Source of the DNA: Pinus tabuliformis
Lineage: Eukaryota > Streptophyta > Pinopsida > Pinales > Pinaceae
Length of the DNA stretch: 64,000 nucleotides
Direction: 5' to 3'
Assembly (NCBI GenBank): GCA_031772625.1
Contig: CM062804.1
Span: forward strand, 277,344,598-277,408,597
The notes under the pieces are model-generated. The model searched no databases. It had not been told where the DNA came from and saw only the letters and a program-made list of their open reading frames with translations. Position numbers and translations under genes: made by a program. Below are positions 1-12,763 of the stretch, piece by piece. Every line of letters starts with the position of its first letter. The stretch's first letter is position 1.

Positions 1-1600
1 CCCTCAAAGGATGGTTTGGAAGATATTTTGAGTTCAAAAGTAGATAGCATCCAATCATTCTCTTTTAAAACAATAATAAGAAGTAAGAATTGGCAATAGC
101 AATTCGAACACGTTGCATGACTGCTTATTTCTTCAAAAACATTTTTCTTTGCAAATTACTTTCTGCTTACTATCTTCCATCTCTGGTATACCTCCTTGAA
201 GTTTCAATAAAGAAGGATCTATAACAGTTGTCTAAGCTGGAATGGAAATCACAGTTGTTATATTTGGGGTTGTTTAACTATTTTATGTTTTGGAGTGTTT
301 TGTCTAAATTTTGGAAAATAATTTCTTTGTCTGATCTTGATTTTTTGTTATTTTGCATGCGTTTATAGATTCAGCACCCCAAAAAAATCCCTAGACACTC
401 AGATTGTATAAAATTCACTGCTCATATTGTACAAAATCCACTGCTCAAACTTGTAGTTCCAGCACACCCTTCCCTAATTTCAAATAAATTTTACCAAAAA
501 ACATAAAACAATTAAACTACATTGTTTATTTAAAAAAAACACAATTCTTGTCTGAGTCTCTATATGTGTTCTCGCTACCAGTCATGATAAGAAATCAATG
601 GTTTACTACCCTTCTCTGAGCCCAAATATTTGTTATATCAAGCAAACCTTTCTTTCTATGTGATGATAACCAATCAATTGCAGTGACAACAGATCTGAAG
701 TTCCAAAAATTGGTTTTCATCACAATGTTTTCTACTTGGGTCTTCTGCACTGAGTAAATAGGAGATACATACCATGTATATAGCCACTTATCATAGGCAA
801 TTTCAAATTCATGGACGGTAGGGACATTGCCACTACAGTGGCACTTGTCTATATATAATATGAGGATGGAAAAGAAAGTTATATACTAGTTTTTTAACAG
901 CGAATAGGGAATCGAAGAAACCACTAACAAAACCTAAAGAGGAAACTGAAAACCCAGTCTGCAAAATTAGCAGTGGTTGGGTTTTAAAACCCTGTTTCAA
1001 AATGGAAAAGAGGGGCAAGGGTAATTGAGTTGAAGGGCCTGGAGATATATACTAAGAAGGCACACGGATGGGGGCACTGAAATTTGAACATGAGGAATTA
1101 AGCATTAATTTGCGAACAATATCTTTTCATTCAGTTAACTAGTAAACAAATCATTAAAAAGTCATGTGGGTTGTGATGTTGTGGTAACTTGTAAAACTAT
1201 CCTTCAATTTATGTGCTATATCAATATATGACAACAGGGTATAGTCCTGGTTGATATATATATAATGTTTTCGCCAAACTGAAAAGGAAAATTATTCACA
1301 CAAACAAGGTTGTAAGTGAAATAAGCCATTAAGAAATCATATATGTAGCCGAATAAACTGGATTGGAAGTAATATTGAATCAAATTTACAGGAGAGGTGA
1401 GTGTTAGCTCTGCGGCTAATGTCCAATTGACCTTTTATGATACATTTTTGACAAATTTGTGCGGTAAACATACTACTACAACAGGGACAACAAGTTGCTC
1501 CTACCTTAGTAGAAGTCTACTTATCATCAAAGATGTAAAATGTTTCTCAAGTATTGATCTATTATGAATCCCGGATCACCACCAGCAATTCTCTTAAATG
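1..1600. other. AT-rich non-coding stretch
   Basis: I see no gene here. Reading frames are short and show no family resemblance. The stretch has simple A/T runs but no terminal repeats that I could pair with anything else in the window. Confidence 0.5.
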
Positions 1601-1602
1601 AA

Positions 1603-1804
1603 TCTCTGTAGATACAGTAGTAAAGAAACATATGGAAAAACACAAACAGTTACAACAATAATTAATATATGTTTCGGAGTGCTTCTTAGATGCAGAAACA
1701 GTCTTTGTCACTGCATCTAAGAAGCACTATTGAACATATAATACCTCTTGCTGTAACTGTTTCTGTCTCTGCATATGTTTCTTTACTTCTGTGTCTGTGC
1801 AAGA
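1603..1804. repeat. long near-perfect inverted repeat (fold-back, candidate miRNA/siRNA hairpin or MITE)
   Basis: The left arm (about 1603-1695) and right arm (about 1711-1804) are reverse complements over roughly 93 bases. The innermost 18 bases pair perfectly (1678-1695 with 1711-1728) around a 15-base loop. Further out, AGTAAAGAAACATATG pairs exactly, as does AAACAGTTACA, with scattered mismatches between. Transcribed from either strand this would fold into one long hairpin, as young plant MIRNA genes and palindromic MITEs do. I found no clear target duplication and do not recognise a known mature miRNA. Confidence 0.8.
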
Positions 1805-2204
1805 TAGACCATATACAAAAAAAAATCCAAAATCCCAACACAGGCAAGAATCTATTGCACGGACATAGTAGTAAAGAAGTGGGTCTCTGTTTTGTTTTTT
1901 ACATAAGTTTAACCTTTATATAAATAATAAATAATATTGGCTACACTCATTGACAATTATCTTAATAAAATTACTATTTTAAAAACTGGAATAAGTCTTA
2001 CCATTTTGAAAATTGTAAGAGCATTCCCCTTAAGCTTTGCATTCTTTTCGATTGGAATGCTAGTATCATGTAAAAATGAGAATAGCCATTTGGCTGAAGG
2101 CGCAATCTCAAACACTCTGTAACCAAATAAACGTTTTGCATAACTCAATGACTTTTTATGGTTTTATGGAAGAAGATTTGTTGAAGGGAACAAACAGATT
2201 TCCG

Positions 2205-3010
<806 letters not shown>

Positions 3011-3773
3011 CCACTGCAGGCCTGCATTTTCCTTCAGTCTTCAAGCCCTTCATTGGGAAGAATCTCTCAACAATAATATTGTTGACGGTTGTTCACAGTT
3101 GAAGGTAGGAAACCCAGCTGACAATCAAACCTATAATTGAGATAATGCAGGGCCATACTACATTCTATGTAATAGTCACATAGTATGTGTTCTGGTAGGC
3201 TGAAGCTGGTCATTATTAACATAGTCTTAGCTTTGTTCAAATCTGGTTCATGTTCCGTTAAGTGCTATTGTTTACAGCTGGGTTATTGCAGTTGCTTTGG
3301 GGTTATTCTTGTAAATAAATGTACTCCAAAACTTGAGTCTTGTGAAATTCTTCAATTATTTAGATAGGCCCGAACTAAGAATCTTCACCTCTATATGTTG
3401 CTGACAACTCATGTTTTATATACAGGATGACATAAAATATTAGATAATGGGGTAGTCGTATACTGTTGCAAACATTGCACAATTGTGTGAATAATTGCCA
3501 ATAGCTGACAAAAATCCCTAAACAGAGAGCACATGCACTATACTTCTTTTAGTGAATTGGATGGCTTTGTTTTTATCCGCCAGACTGTTTCTTTCTCTTC
3601 ACAGTTCACTGATGGCACCTCAACCATCTTTTCAAACAAAGATTTTTCCAAATTTGATATTGGACCCCGGCTCATTAATGGAGGAAGCTTGCATGCCATG
3701 ATGATGACTGAGAAAGGGAGGGTTGGATAACTGAAGATACAACTTTCCAATGATTGTGCAGGTTGGGGAAGCC

Positions 3774-5387
3774 ATGGGCGAAGAGGAAGCTTGCTTTGAA
3801 TGGAGTCCTGATGGTCTTACTGACACTCATGAGATTAAGGATCATAGCCAAGTAAGTCATATGATTTCTCTTTTGTGTGTTTTGCTTTTGGAGGAAATGA
3901 TAAATAGAAAGGTAACTGAGTGTAAAACCCACCAAGTTGTTGAGGTCCCAACTCCAAGACAAAGGGGGATCCTTGTATGGCTTGGGTTTCATGTGCACCC
4001 CAAATGTATTCATGGGTTTCACATGGACCATAAATGTCTTCATGGGTTTCACATTGACATATCTACATCTGAAAGTGGATTCAGTTACAAACTTTACATT
4101 ACAGATGTTCTTATGTAGCAATTTACTTTAATCTGAGTTGCATAAGTTTGATTGTTAGACCCATATGAATTTATGTCAATTGCGTATGTTAGTTTTGATG
4201 TAAATGTATTCAGCAATCAATTGCAAGTGGAAGCTGCTCCTGAGTGTCTCATGGATGGTTCGATATCCTTTGGAAGATTCTCACTTGATACATTATCATG
4301 GGAGAAATGGTTAGCATTTTTGTAGAACAGGTATCTGGAAGAGGTGGAGAAATGTTCGACTCCAGGTTCAGTTTCTAAAAGGGCAACATACTTTGATGCC
4401 CATTACAAAAAAAATGCCGCTCAAAGAGCTTTTCTAAAGCAGTCCCTAACAAAAGAAGAGAACAACTCGTACAAGGATATGGATGCCCTAGCTCCTGAAG
4501 TGCACAATGAACAAGTGTCTAATGGTGATCCTGCATTGTATATTGACAATAACGCATGCCATGGATCCAACACAGAGGGTGGGGTTCATGACATGAATAA
4601 AGATGAAGAGTCTAACGAGGAAGTAATCCAGGATACACCTTCTTTACAAATAGATGAAGCTCACAATGAAGAAATACCTCTAGAGGTAGAGGTATCTTCT
4701 TTAACTGCTAAAACTAATGTACCTTCACAAAATGATGAAGTCCACCATGAAGAAGTACCTCTGGAGGCAGTATCTCCAATTGCTGAGGCCAAATTAGACA
4801 TTAATAGTGTCCCAGAGGATCTGAATATGAATGGAGCAGAGAAGCTTGCTTTGCCTAAACAAGATAGTACCCTTGCAAAGGTGGAAACCATTCCCAAAGG
4901 CCTGGAAGCGGGTGCAATGGGAAAAAAGAAATCTTTGAAGCATGCAAAAGAAGAACCCAGCGAATTCAAACAAAAGAAAAAGCTCCCTTCCAAGGTGATC
5001 TTTCATCACGTTGTCTGTGAAATGTTATGTCTTTTCTTAACATCCCTATTTTTTTTACTGCACTGGATCTCTTCTACCTAAAACGAAAACCTTGGGTGTA
5101 ATAATTTACTTAAGTACTATGTATTTCTCTTCTATGAATCTATTACAGTAGTTCATATTGATCGAGGAATGAATGCAATCAAGCTATGGGTTTTGCAGCG
5201 GATCTCTTCCATTATAAAAGTCTTATTTTGTTCTTCGTCTTATTGTGTTTATCTTTGTTCAGGAGACTGTTTCTTCAAACGAACACATTTTAAAGACAAA
5301 ATGCCTGTTAAAGTTAATCAAACACAGAAAGTTACTTCGGGCGCTCCCACAACCAAGCTCAATCATGGCTTTATGTCATTGGATTGA
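3774..5387 (+). pseudogene. WVD2-like/TPX2-family (WDL7-type) microtubule-binding protein gene fragment
   Basis: The likely first exon is 3774-3851 (begins MGEEEACFEWSPDG, donor GTAAGT). A long exon at about 4214-4994 carries the family hallmark: MDGSISFGRF, LSWEKW and NRYLEEVEKCSTPGSV, then an acidic linker with repeated EEVPLE segments and a basic KQKKKLPSK end with donor GTGATC. Family members bind and stabilise cortical microtubules through a C-terminal TPX2 domain, which is absent here. A TAG stop at about 4323 replaces the residues between the tryptophan block and NRYLEE. A third exon relic (5263-5387) needs a one-base frameshift to read through. The frame between exons 1 and 2 also does not join cleanly. 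This is a truncated, non-functional copy. Confidence 0.75.
3985..4065. repeat. short tandem repeat of about 30 bases
   Basis: Copies of ATGGGTTTCACATGGACC-like sequence follow one another about every 30 bases, inside the intron between the first two WVD2-like exons. Confidence 0.6.
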
Positions 5388-5797
5388 ATTCTCTGTAATT
5401 AATATTTGTCCATTGGCGATAATATTCACTAGCAATTCTAATATAAAATTACCACGATTTTTTTGATTGCTAATACAAACTTACCTTAGAAAGAACTTAA
5501 ACCCTAGTTCAACAAAATTTGATTTCATGGAATTCCATGATTTTTTAACTAGGGCTCCCTACTCCTCTGTAAAAGCCCTTGGTCATACATTTGTAATTTT
5601 GCGTCTCCCTCTCATATGGATGTTACTACTTACATTCAACTAATATGGATGTTTTGTTGGCAAAATTCGGCCAATAGAAATGTGTTATCGAAGAAATAAT
5701 TATAGATTCCAGAAATCTAGTTGCAGCCAATGATGTATTCTTGAGAAATAATTGTAGAATCGAGATAAGGAAATAATGGGAGAACTAGGCCCCTTAC

Positions 5798-6008
5798 CAT
5801 CCCCATCATCCCCAATCACTATTGCAGGCAAACCCAAAACTTTCACTGTATCCCATAACTCTGGGACAGTTATTATGAGTTTTGCTTTCGAATTTTGGAC
5901 TTGTTTGGCTACTTCCATGGCGATATACACTGGATTGACAATGGTTGCCACTACCCCAATTGAAACAATCCCAAAGAAACACAGGGAGGAATAAATAGAA
6001 TTGGGAGA
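5798..6008 (-). pseudogene. 4CL-like first exon, copy 2, 3' half (interrupted by retrotransposon)
   Basis: This is the distal half of the second ligase exon. It starts at the inserted element and runs to a donor equivalent to copy 1 (GTAAGGGG). It shows PNSIYSSLCFFGIVSIG and the VPELWDTVK block, both close to copy 1. Its 5' half lies 6.5 kb away at 12509-12763. No downstream exon follows; a WVD2-like fragment lies next door instead. Confidence 0.85.
6004..6008. other. target-site duplication GGAGA (left) of the LTR element 6009-12503
   Basis: GGAGA directly precedes the left LTR and is repeated at 12504-12508, directly after the right LTR. Confidence 0.9.
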
Positions 6009-7342
6009 TGATGCCAACCTAAGCTGCATATACCCCAATGATGCAGCCTAAGCCACATATACCCACAGTATGAAAATAAATTTGCATGTCACACTATGTG
6101 TGTGTGTCCCAGGAATTCTCAAAATTCCATACTTAGTAAAATCTTTACTTAATCAAGGTTCAAGTCTTCTTAAATAAACTTTATGCGGAAACGGTAGACT
6201 TAACTATCCAAACTCTAAGACTTTGATAAACCTTTAAGCGGAACCTTACACAATCCTTAATAAACTTTGGTTAATTCTTAACTTAACCGAAATACACTAA
6301 TCCTGCTTATTTCTATTATAATTCCTGTATAATAGAAATATCTCATAAACACACTTAAACCTTACCTTTCTTCCATTCTTCAACCTTTTGCACATATTCC
6401 GATGCTCTCCTTAGCGCGTTAAATCTCTGTTGTTGATCTCGTTCCTCGATTTGACAATTAACTATCATAGATGATCTCCACCGTTGATTTGCTCTGCCCA
6501 ATCCAATGGCTACCGCGTCACCCGATCACCAACAAGCTTGGCTGATCTTCACCGTTGATCAATCCCGCTTGATCCAACGACTATCACGCAATCTCACACA
6601 GATACTTGCATGAACAATATCAGATTGGAAGCACGCGAGAAAAGTGGTTTTCTCTCTCCGCTACGTGTCAACCTCTAAGCTTAATCACATGAATTTTAGA
6701 AAGACCTCTTACCACCTTTAGGGCATGTGAGAAGCGGCTTCCCATCTTTGGAAACTACCCACGTGCTTTAATTCATACTTTAAGGAACTCAGCTTAATAA
6801 AAGGTTAGGGCTTAATGTCCACCATTCATCTTCTTGACTTCATTTGCACGACTTAATCTTAGTTGTCTATCTCCCTTGTTCTCATTTGTTGATCTGACTG
6901 ATCTAACGGTTCATGTGTGCTAATACGTTATTTTGGCTCTTACTGTGTGATCTCCCATTCAAGTTTCTGCCTGTGTATGTGTCTTCGCCTCACGATCTTC
7001 ACTTGTTCTAATCTCGATCTCCGCTCGCGCCTTTATGCTTCCTTCGTAAAACTTTAGGTTTCAAGAACCCTTACAGTTATTCTCTCCAATACTGTGTGTG
7101 TGCAACCACGTAACACACTCCTCTCTACACCTCTTCTCTAGTTCTACACACTTGCAACCTATGTTACGCAGAATTACTATAGATCAGACACAACTTATAA
7201 TTCAATTACTCAACACATCACACAAACTCAGAATCGAGTTATCTGTATTAAATAACAAACATTTACACAGGAATTTCTTCCTCGACCTGATCTTCTATAT
7301 CGCCCATAGGCCTAAATGATTGACTCTGACTCCTGACTGACT

Positions 7343-7394
<52 letters not shown>

Positions 7395-7787
7395 TGCCTT
7401 TTAGGCTTACATTTATACAAAAGGATCTGTTTAACCAATTCTGGTTCAGATCCTTAATTTGCTGAACTAAATCTTGAATATCATTTAAGTCCACTTTTAA
7501 CTCCAGTAATCCCTAAGAATCCTCTCTAGTTCCACGAATCATGACACCACTTTCTAGTCTAAGACATATAATTGATTTCCAACTCTCTCGTCATCACTCA
7601 TAATCACTCATGTTCTCCTACATTCGAGAGCATTTACAAATATCCTCACAACATCTAATTAATTCCTATTCTAATCACTCAAAACATTAATAATTACATA
7701 CATACGAATCCAACCTCCTTGAAAACACAAGACCCCCTAAGTTAACTAGAACATAATGAAATTGTTGAGCGGTATGCTCCTGCATCA
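6009..7787 (-). repeat. LTR (left; 3' LTR on the element's strand)
   Basis: 1779 bases, starting TGATGCCAACC and ending CTGCATCA, matching 10726-12503 along its whole length. It carries an expanded CT microsatellite and about 30 bases near 6770-6800 that the other LTR lacks. Confidence 0.92.
7345..7390. repeat. (CT)23 microsatellite inside the LTR
   Basis: An uninterrupted CT run. The corresponding place in the other LTR (about 12095-12106) has only a few CT units, so the run expanded after insertion. Confidence 0.95.
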
Positions 7788-8129
7788 GACTCCCAAGGTT
7801 AAAATAATCATGATCTCCTAATCATGTGCTTCCGATATTTGTCTTCCTTGATCCCATACTTTGTTTTGCAATTTGTCTTTGGTTGCTACTGTTGTTTGTT
7901 GTTGTTCTCCAGGTTTCCACACTTTATGTTGCTTTTCTCCACTAGCTATGCTTTCACAGTTTGTTGTTGTCTTTCTCTTTTTACTGTTCCTTGGCCTTCT
8001 TAATGTTGTTTTCTTCTAAGGCACCTTCATCATCAATCTTATTATTCTTTCAATCTCCATGTCCAATTTATCTTTTTACTGATAATTACTTTTCCATTTG
8101 TTGTTGTACTTTGTCCACTCGTCTTCAAA

Positions 8130-9593
8130 CTATCGTTTGTTGTCTTCTCTTTGAAGTTGTTGGATTCTTACTACCACCCTTTCATCCTTAACCTCTTGTT
8201 GCTTTCTAAATAACCTCTGTTGAATATCTGTAAATTTACCTTTAAAAAGTAAATTGTCCTCCAATTTCCTTTGTACTTGAACCCCCTCAAATACATTACT
8301 ATGTTGTTCATCAATTCTAGCATATTTTCCTTCCTCTTCTTTCTTTACTTGGTTGCTCATATGTGCCAAATTCTCCAGCATTTGCAACAAAACCTGCACT
8401 CAAAAAACAATTGTTAAAATGAAAATCATAAGGCCTCAGTGCCTTTTCCTTCTCTGGAAACATCTCAGTATGCTACTCTGATTCTCCCGCTTTTATCGTC
8501 ACATCAGTATGTTGATTCTTCAAAGGACTCTGAAGACTGTTAGCAAGTCTCTCTTCCACACCATCTGCTTCAATGACGTCTTTATGCTCTTGTCCATTGT
8601 AGTGAATCCTTCTTCTGTAATCACTCTATCATACTCCCATTTTTCCAGCAAATACTCTAGTAATTCAATTTCTTTGTGACACTTCATAAGCACTTCATCG
8701 TCACTTATAATTCTTGCATTTGTACACAATTTATTAGTTTGAAAATTACAAGGTTGAACAGTCTCAACTGTTGTTTCACATATCAGCTCTTCAGACTAAA
8801 TCCCATCTCCTTCTTTCACAAGAGATCGTTCCCGTGTTATAATAGTTTCAAACATCAATGTAAATCTACATTCTTTCTCGTGCAATAATTAACTGCTTTT
8901 CTCATTCAAGAGACATTCTCCATCCTTCTTTACTTTAGAGTATTCATCTTCTGAAAGATACTCTTCTATACTTTTGATAGCTTTAAAAGATTGTTCATCC
9001 TCTGCAAAACCTTCCTTTGTTAGTGACCAATTATTAGATGTTCTTTCTCCCTTTGCTAAATCTTTAGCATAGAATTCTTCTTTCTTAACATCTCTCAGTA
9101 GATGTGCTTCTTCTTCAATACACTTTGCCTTGTTGTCTCTCTGTAAACCTTCTTCCAGAGCTATCCTTTGCTCATCATCTACATTAATATTCTCCTGCAT
9201 TTTTTCTTCATCAATAACATTAATCAAATTCATTAGATTACCTCTCTGAGACAATATTCCTTCATCCTTCATGAGAATAAGATCTTGATCTTCCATCTCT
9301 ATGACAACTTCAATTGACTATCTTCTCTCATTGAGTAACTCATCCATAGGCTCTTTCTATTGTAACCAGTCAAATTCTTCCTCTTTTGAGAAATTTTCTT
9401 TGTCACCTCTTACTTCAAGATCTTCATCCATCCTAAAGACATCTTTACAAAGTTGTTTTTCTCTTACAATACTTGCAATCATACACAAACTATCAGTTTT
9501 AAAAACATAAGACCTTGTGGTCTCACTTGATGCTTCAATCATCATATCTCCTTGTTGTGTTGAATTCTCACAATAATTCATAAGATCTTCCAC
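8130..9593 (-). pseudogene. Glu/Lys-rich coiled-coil-like coding remnants of the element
   Basis: Four minus-strand frames (9593-9357, 9296-8889, 8729-8520 and 8399-8130) encode highly charged sequence such as EEFDWLQ, DVKKEEFYAKDLAKGERT and EKWEYDRVITEEGF. Two of them share a related pattern (a Cys, hydrophobics, then D/E-rich), which suggests internal repetition. Their composition favours coiled coil. I do not recognise a family. They could be a decayed gag-like or passenger protein, and no catalytic motif is present. Confidence 0.4.
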
Positions 9594-10711
9594 AGATCTC
9601 TAGTCTTCATCTTTAACCAGAACTTTATCTTGTTCTGCTTCACAAATGGAAACTTCCATTTCCAACTCAGCTTCTCTGAGTTTTTCCACTATCCACTTCA
9701 CTTGCCTCTGTTGTAGCCTTCTTTGTAACTTAGACCACTTCAATGCCTTTTAACTCAAGACTCAACCTTGTCTTTTGTTTTCCTCTAGTATCATCCTTAA
9801 TACATTGAGTTGTTCTTTTAACTCTGCAATCTCCTTGTCATGCTCCTCTTGACTCATTCTCTTTCCATTTTCCTTGGTGTCCTCCTTCTTCATTTTTCTT
9901 CTGTTGTGGTATTCCTAAGAATCTATGTTACCTCTGTTATGACTATCAATAGTCATCTTCTTCTCTATCTTCATGAGTTCCTCACTCACTTACTATGAGT
10001 TGTGCTAAAGCCTCTGCAACATCAAGTCTTCCCTGCTGCCACTTACCTCACCAAGACTTCCTCTATACTTGGTCTTTTGGCAAGCACTTGGTTCTCTATT
10101 CTCTCGAACCTATTTGAGCATTTCTCTCTGCTCCTTCTAGGCTTCAACTCATCTACACCTTTTAATACCACAATTGTCCTCTTTATCCAACCACTGTTGG
10201 AATTATTCAAGGTTCTACCACATTTTGTTTTCATTCAGAAACTCTTACCATCTTTCTTCATCCCTTAGCAATTCTACCCACATCCTCTTGTGGAATTGCC
10301 TTTATGATCTTCCTGTGAGATGCAACAAAACCTCTACAGTAACAAGTCTCCTTCTTGCTACACAAGCCTCACTAAGCTTCTCTCCTCTGAGCTCAGTGTT
10401 TTGGCATCTCTCTGGTTCTCTCCTCTAGAACCAATTGAGCACTCCTTGCTCTAGGTTGCTGCAATCTTCTCACCTTCTTATACCACTACCTTCAAGACCT
10501 CTGCATGATCTTGTTCTACCATTCACCTGCACTTTGAATGGATTGTTCTCTGTTTCTTTGCATATGAAAATTCTGCTACACTTTATCTTTGTGTGCCTAT
10601 TGTTTGTCAGATTTAAAGTCTGATCTCCTCTTGCCTGTATATATACCTTCAAAACATAACTCTGTTCCAAGTTTTCTTAAAGAATTCTTACACACAGAAT
10701 TTCCTTGTTCT

Positions 10712-10723
10712 GCTCTAATACCA
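10712..10723 (-). other. primer-binding site, initiator tRNA-Met type
   Basis: The reverse complement reads TGGTATTAGAGC, one base from the plant iMet-tRNA complement TGGTATCAGAGC. It lies two bases inside the right LTR. This fixes the minus orientation of the element. Confidence 0.88.
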
Positions 10724-10725
10724 AA

Positions 10726-12503
10726 TGATGCTAGCCTAAGCTGCATATACCCCAATGATGCAACCTAAGCCACATATACCCACAATATGCAAATAAATTT
10801 GCATTTCACACTATGTGTGCATTTCCCAGGAATTCTCAAAATTCCATACTTAGAAAAATCTTCACTTAATCAAGGTTCAAGGCTTTTTAAATAAACTCTA
10901 TGCGAAAATGATAGACTTAACTATACAAAGTCTAAACCTTTCATAAATCTTTAAGTGAAACCTTACACAATCCTTCATAAACTTTGGTTAATTCTTAACT
11001 TAACCAAAATACACTAATCCCGCTTATTTCTATTATAATATCTTTATAATAGAAATATCTCATAAACACACTTAAACCTTACCTTTTCACCATTCTTCAA
11101 CCTTTTGCACATATTCGGATGCTCTCCTTAGCGCGTTAAATCTCCGCCGTCGATCTCATTCCTTGATCTGACAGATTTCGTGTCACCTGATCATTAACTA
11201 TCCCGGACGATCTCCACCGTTGATCTGCTCCACCCAATCCAACAGCTGTCGCCTCACCTGATTGGCAACAAGCTTGGCCGATCTTCACCGTTGACCAATC
11301 CCGCTTGATCTAATGGCTATTGCACAATCTCGCGCAGATACTTGCACGACCGATATCATATTGGAAGCACACGAGAAAAGTGGTTTTCTCTCTCGACCAT
11401 TTGCTACATGTTGGCCTCTAAGCTTAATCACGTGAATTTTAGAAATACCACTTACCACCTTTAGGGCACGCGAGAAACTGCTTCCCATCTTTGGAAACTG
11501 CACACGTGCTTAATAAAAGGTTAGGGCTCAATCTCCACCATTCATCTTCTTGACTTCATTTTCACGACTTAATCTTAGTCGTATATCTCCCTTATTCTCA
11601 TTCGTTGATGTGACTGATCTAATGGTTCCTCTGCATTAATACATTCTTTTGGCTCTTACTGTGTAATCACCCATTCGAATTTCTGGCTGTGTATCTGTCT
11701 TCGCCTCATGATCTTCACTTGTTCTGATCTCGATCTCCACTCGCACATTTATGCTTCCTTTGTAAACCTTTAGGTTTTAAGAACCCTTACAGTTATTCCT
11801 TTGCTAAAGGTTCTCTCCAATATTGTGTGTGCACAACCACGTAACGCACTCCACTTTGCACCTCTTCTCTAGTTCTACACACCCACAACCTATGTTACGC
11901 AGAATTACTCTAGATCACACACAACTTATAATTCAATTACTCAACACATCACACGAACTTAGAATCGAGTTATCTATATTAAATAACAAACATTTACATA
12001 GGAATTTCTTCTTCGGCCCGATATTCTATATTAGTGGCCTTTATTTCCCTTGCCCGTAGGCCTAAATGATTGACTCTGACTCCAGACTGACTGACTCTCT
12101 CTCTCTACTATGCCTTTTAGGCTTACATTTATACAAAAGGCTCTGTTTAACCAATTCTGGTTCAGATCCTTAATCTGCTGAACTAAATCCTGAATATCCT
12201 CTAAGTCCACTTTTAACTCCAGTAATCCCTAAGAATCCTCTCTAGTTCAACGAATCATGACACCACTTTCTAGCCTAAGACTTATAATTGATTTCCAACT
12301 CTCTCGTCATCACTCATCATCGCTCATGTTCTCCTACATTCGAGAGCATTTACAAATATCCTCACAACATCTAATTAATTCATATTCTAATCACTCAAAA
12401 CATTAATAATTGGATACATAGGAATCCAACTTCCTTGAAAACATAAGACCCCCTAAGTTAACTAGAACATAATGAAATTGCTGAGTTGTATGCCCCTGCA
12501 TCA
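10726..12503 (-). repeat. LTR (right; 5' LTR on the element's strand)
   Basis: 1778 bases, starting TGATGCTAGCC and ending CCTGCATCA, followed by the target duplication GGAGA at 12504-12508. Confidence 0.92.
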
Positions 12504-12508
12504 GGAGA

Positions 12509-12763
12509 AAACAAAAACACCACATCTCCTTTTCTAATACCCAATTGAATCAATACACTTCCCACCGCGCTTACCTTGTCTTTGAATTCCTTGAAACTCA
12601 GTTTCTCACCAAAATCTGCATCTCCCAGTGCTAATCTCTAAGCATAGGATGATGAATCTCTGAACATAAATGATACAATGTCGATGTTCTTGTCCTTTGG
12701 AAGCTTCAATGGCGGCCTCACGGACCTGAATATTCCATCCTTCCCATAACCAGATTTCTCCAT
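12509..12763 (-). pseudogene. 4CL-like first exon, copy 2, 5' half with start codon
   Basis: The frame begins with ATG at 12763 (MEKSGYGKDGIF) and has RPPLKLPKDKN, matching the ligase family N-terminus. A TAG stop replaces the histidine codon in the SSYAHRLAL block of copy 1, at about 12636. The rest of the exon is at 5798-6008, beyond the inserted element. The upstream sequence (12764-13000) is no longer similar to that of copy 1, so the duplication ends near the start codon. Confidence 0.85.

Larger units (their letters stand above)
5464..6008. repeat. segmental duplication, copy 2 (left part)
   Basis: This pairs with 2205-2760. It stops abruptly at the GGAGA target of the LTR element that begins at 6009, and the matching sequence resumes at 12509. 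Confidence 0.85.
7788..10725 (-). other. internal region of the non-autonomous LTR element
   Basis: About 2.9 kb between the LTRs. The plus strand is strikingly pyrimidine-rich, which on the element's own strand gives Glu/Lys-rich frames broken by stops. Two segments, about 10035-10135 and 10353-10452, resemble each other and look like an internal duplication. No pol domain is visible. The polypurine-like tract of the element would be the reverse complement of 7788-7800 (reads CCTTGGGAGTC). Confidence 0.75.
6009..12503 (-). mobile_element. non-autonomous LTR retrotransposon (LARD-like), about 6.5 kb
   Basis: Two long direct repeats (6009-7787 and 10726-12503) begin TGATGC and end GCATCA, and are flanked by the 5-bp duplication GGAGA. 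The primer-binding site sits next to the right LTR and reads on the minus strand, so the element points leftwards. The internal 2.9 kb has no reverse transcriptase, integrase, protease or zinc knuckle that I can recognise, only Glu/Lys-rich broken frames. Such large elements without pol are mobilised by enzymes supplied in trans. The LTRs differ by many substitutions and several indels, so the insertion is old. It disrupts the second ligase exon. Confidence 0.9.

Noticed and set aside
1678..1728. intrinsic terminator
   Set aside because: The stem-loop lies in plant nuclear DNA, where this type of termination does not apply, and the pairing extends far beyond a terminator stem.
3538..4131. frames on both strands around the WVD2-like first exon
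   Set aside because: They run through the intron and its 30-base repeat and show no conserved motif.
7312..7494. Arg/Glu repeat protein on the minus strand
   Set aside because: The RERERE run is only the translation of the CT microsatellite in the LTR.
9301..10623. plus-strand Ser/Phe/Leu-rich frames as membrane or secreted proteins
   Set aside because: They are complements of the pyrimidine-rich internal region of the LTR element. The coding strand, if any, is minus.
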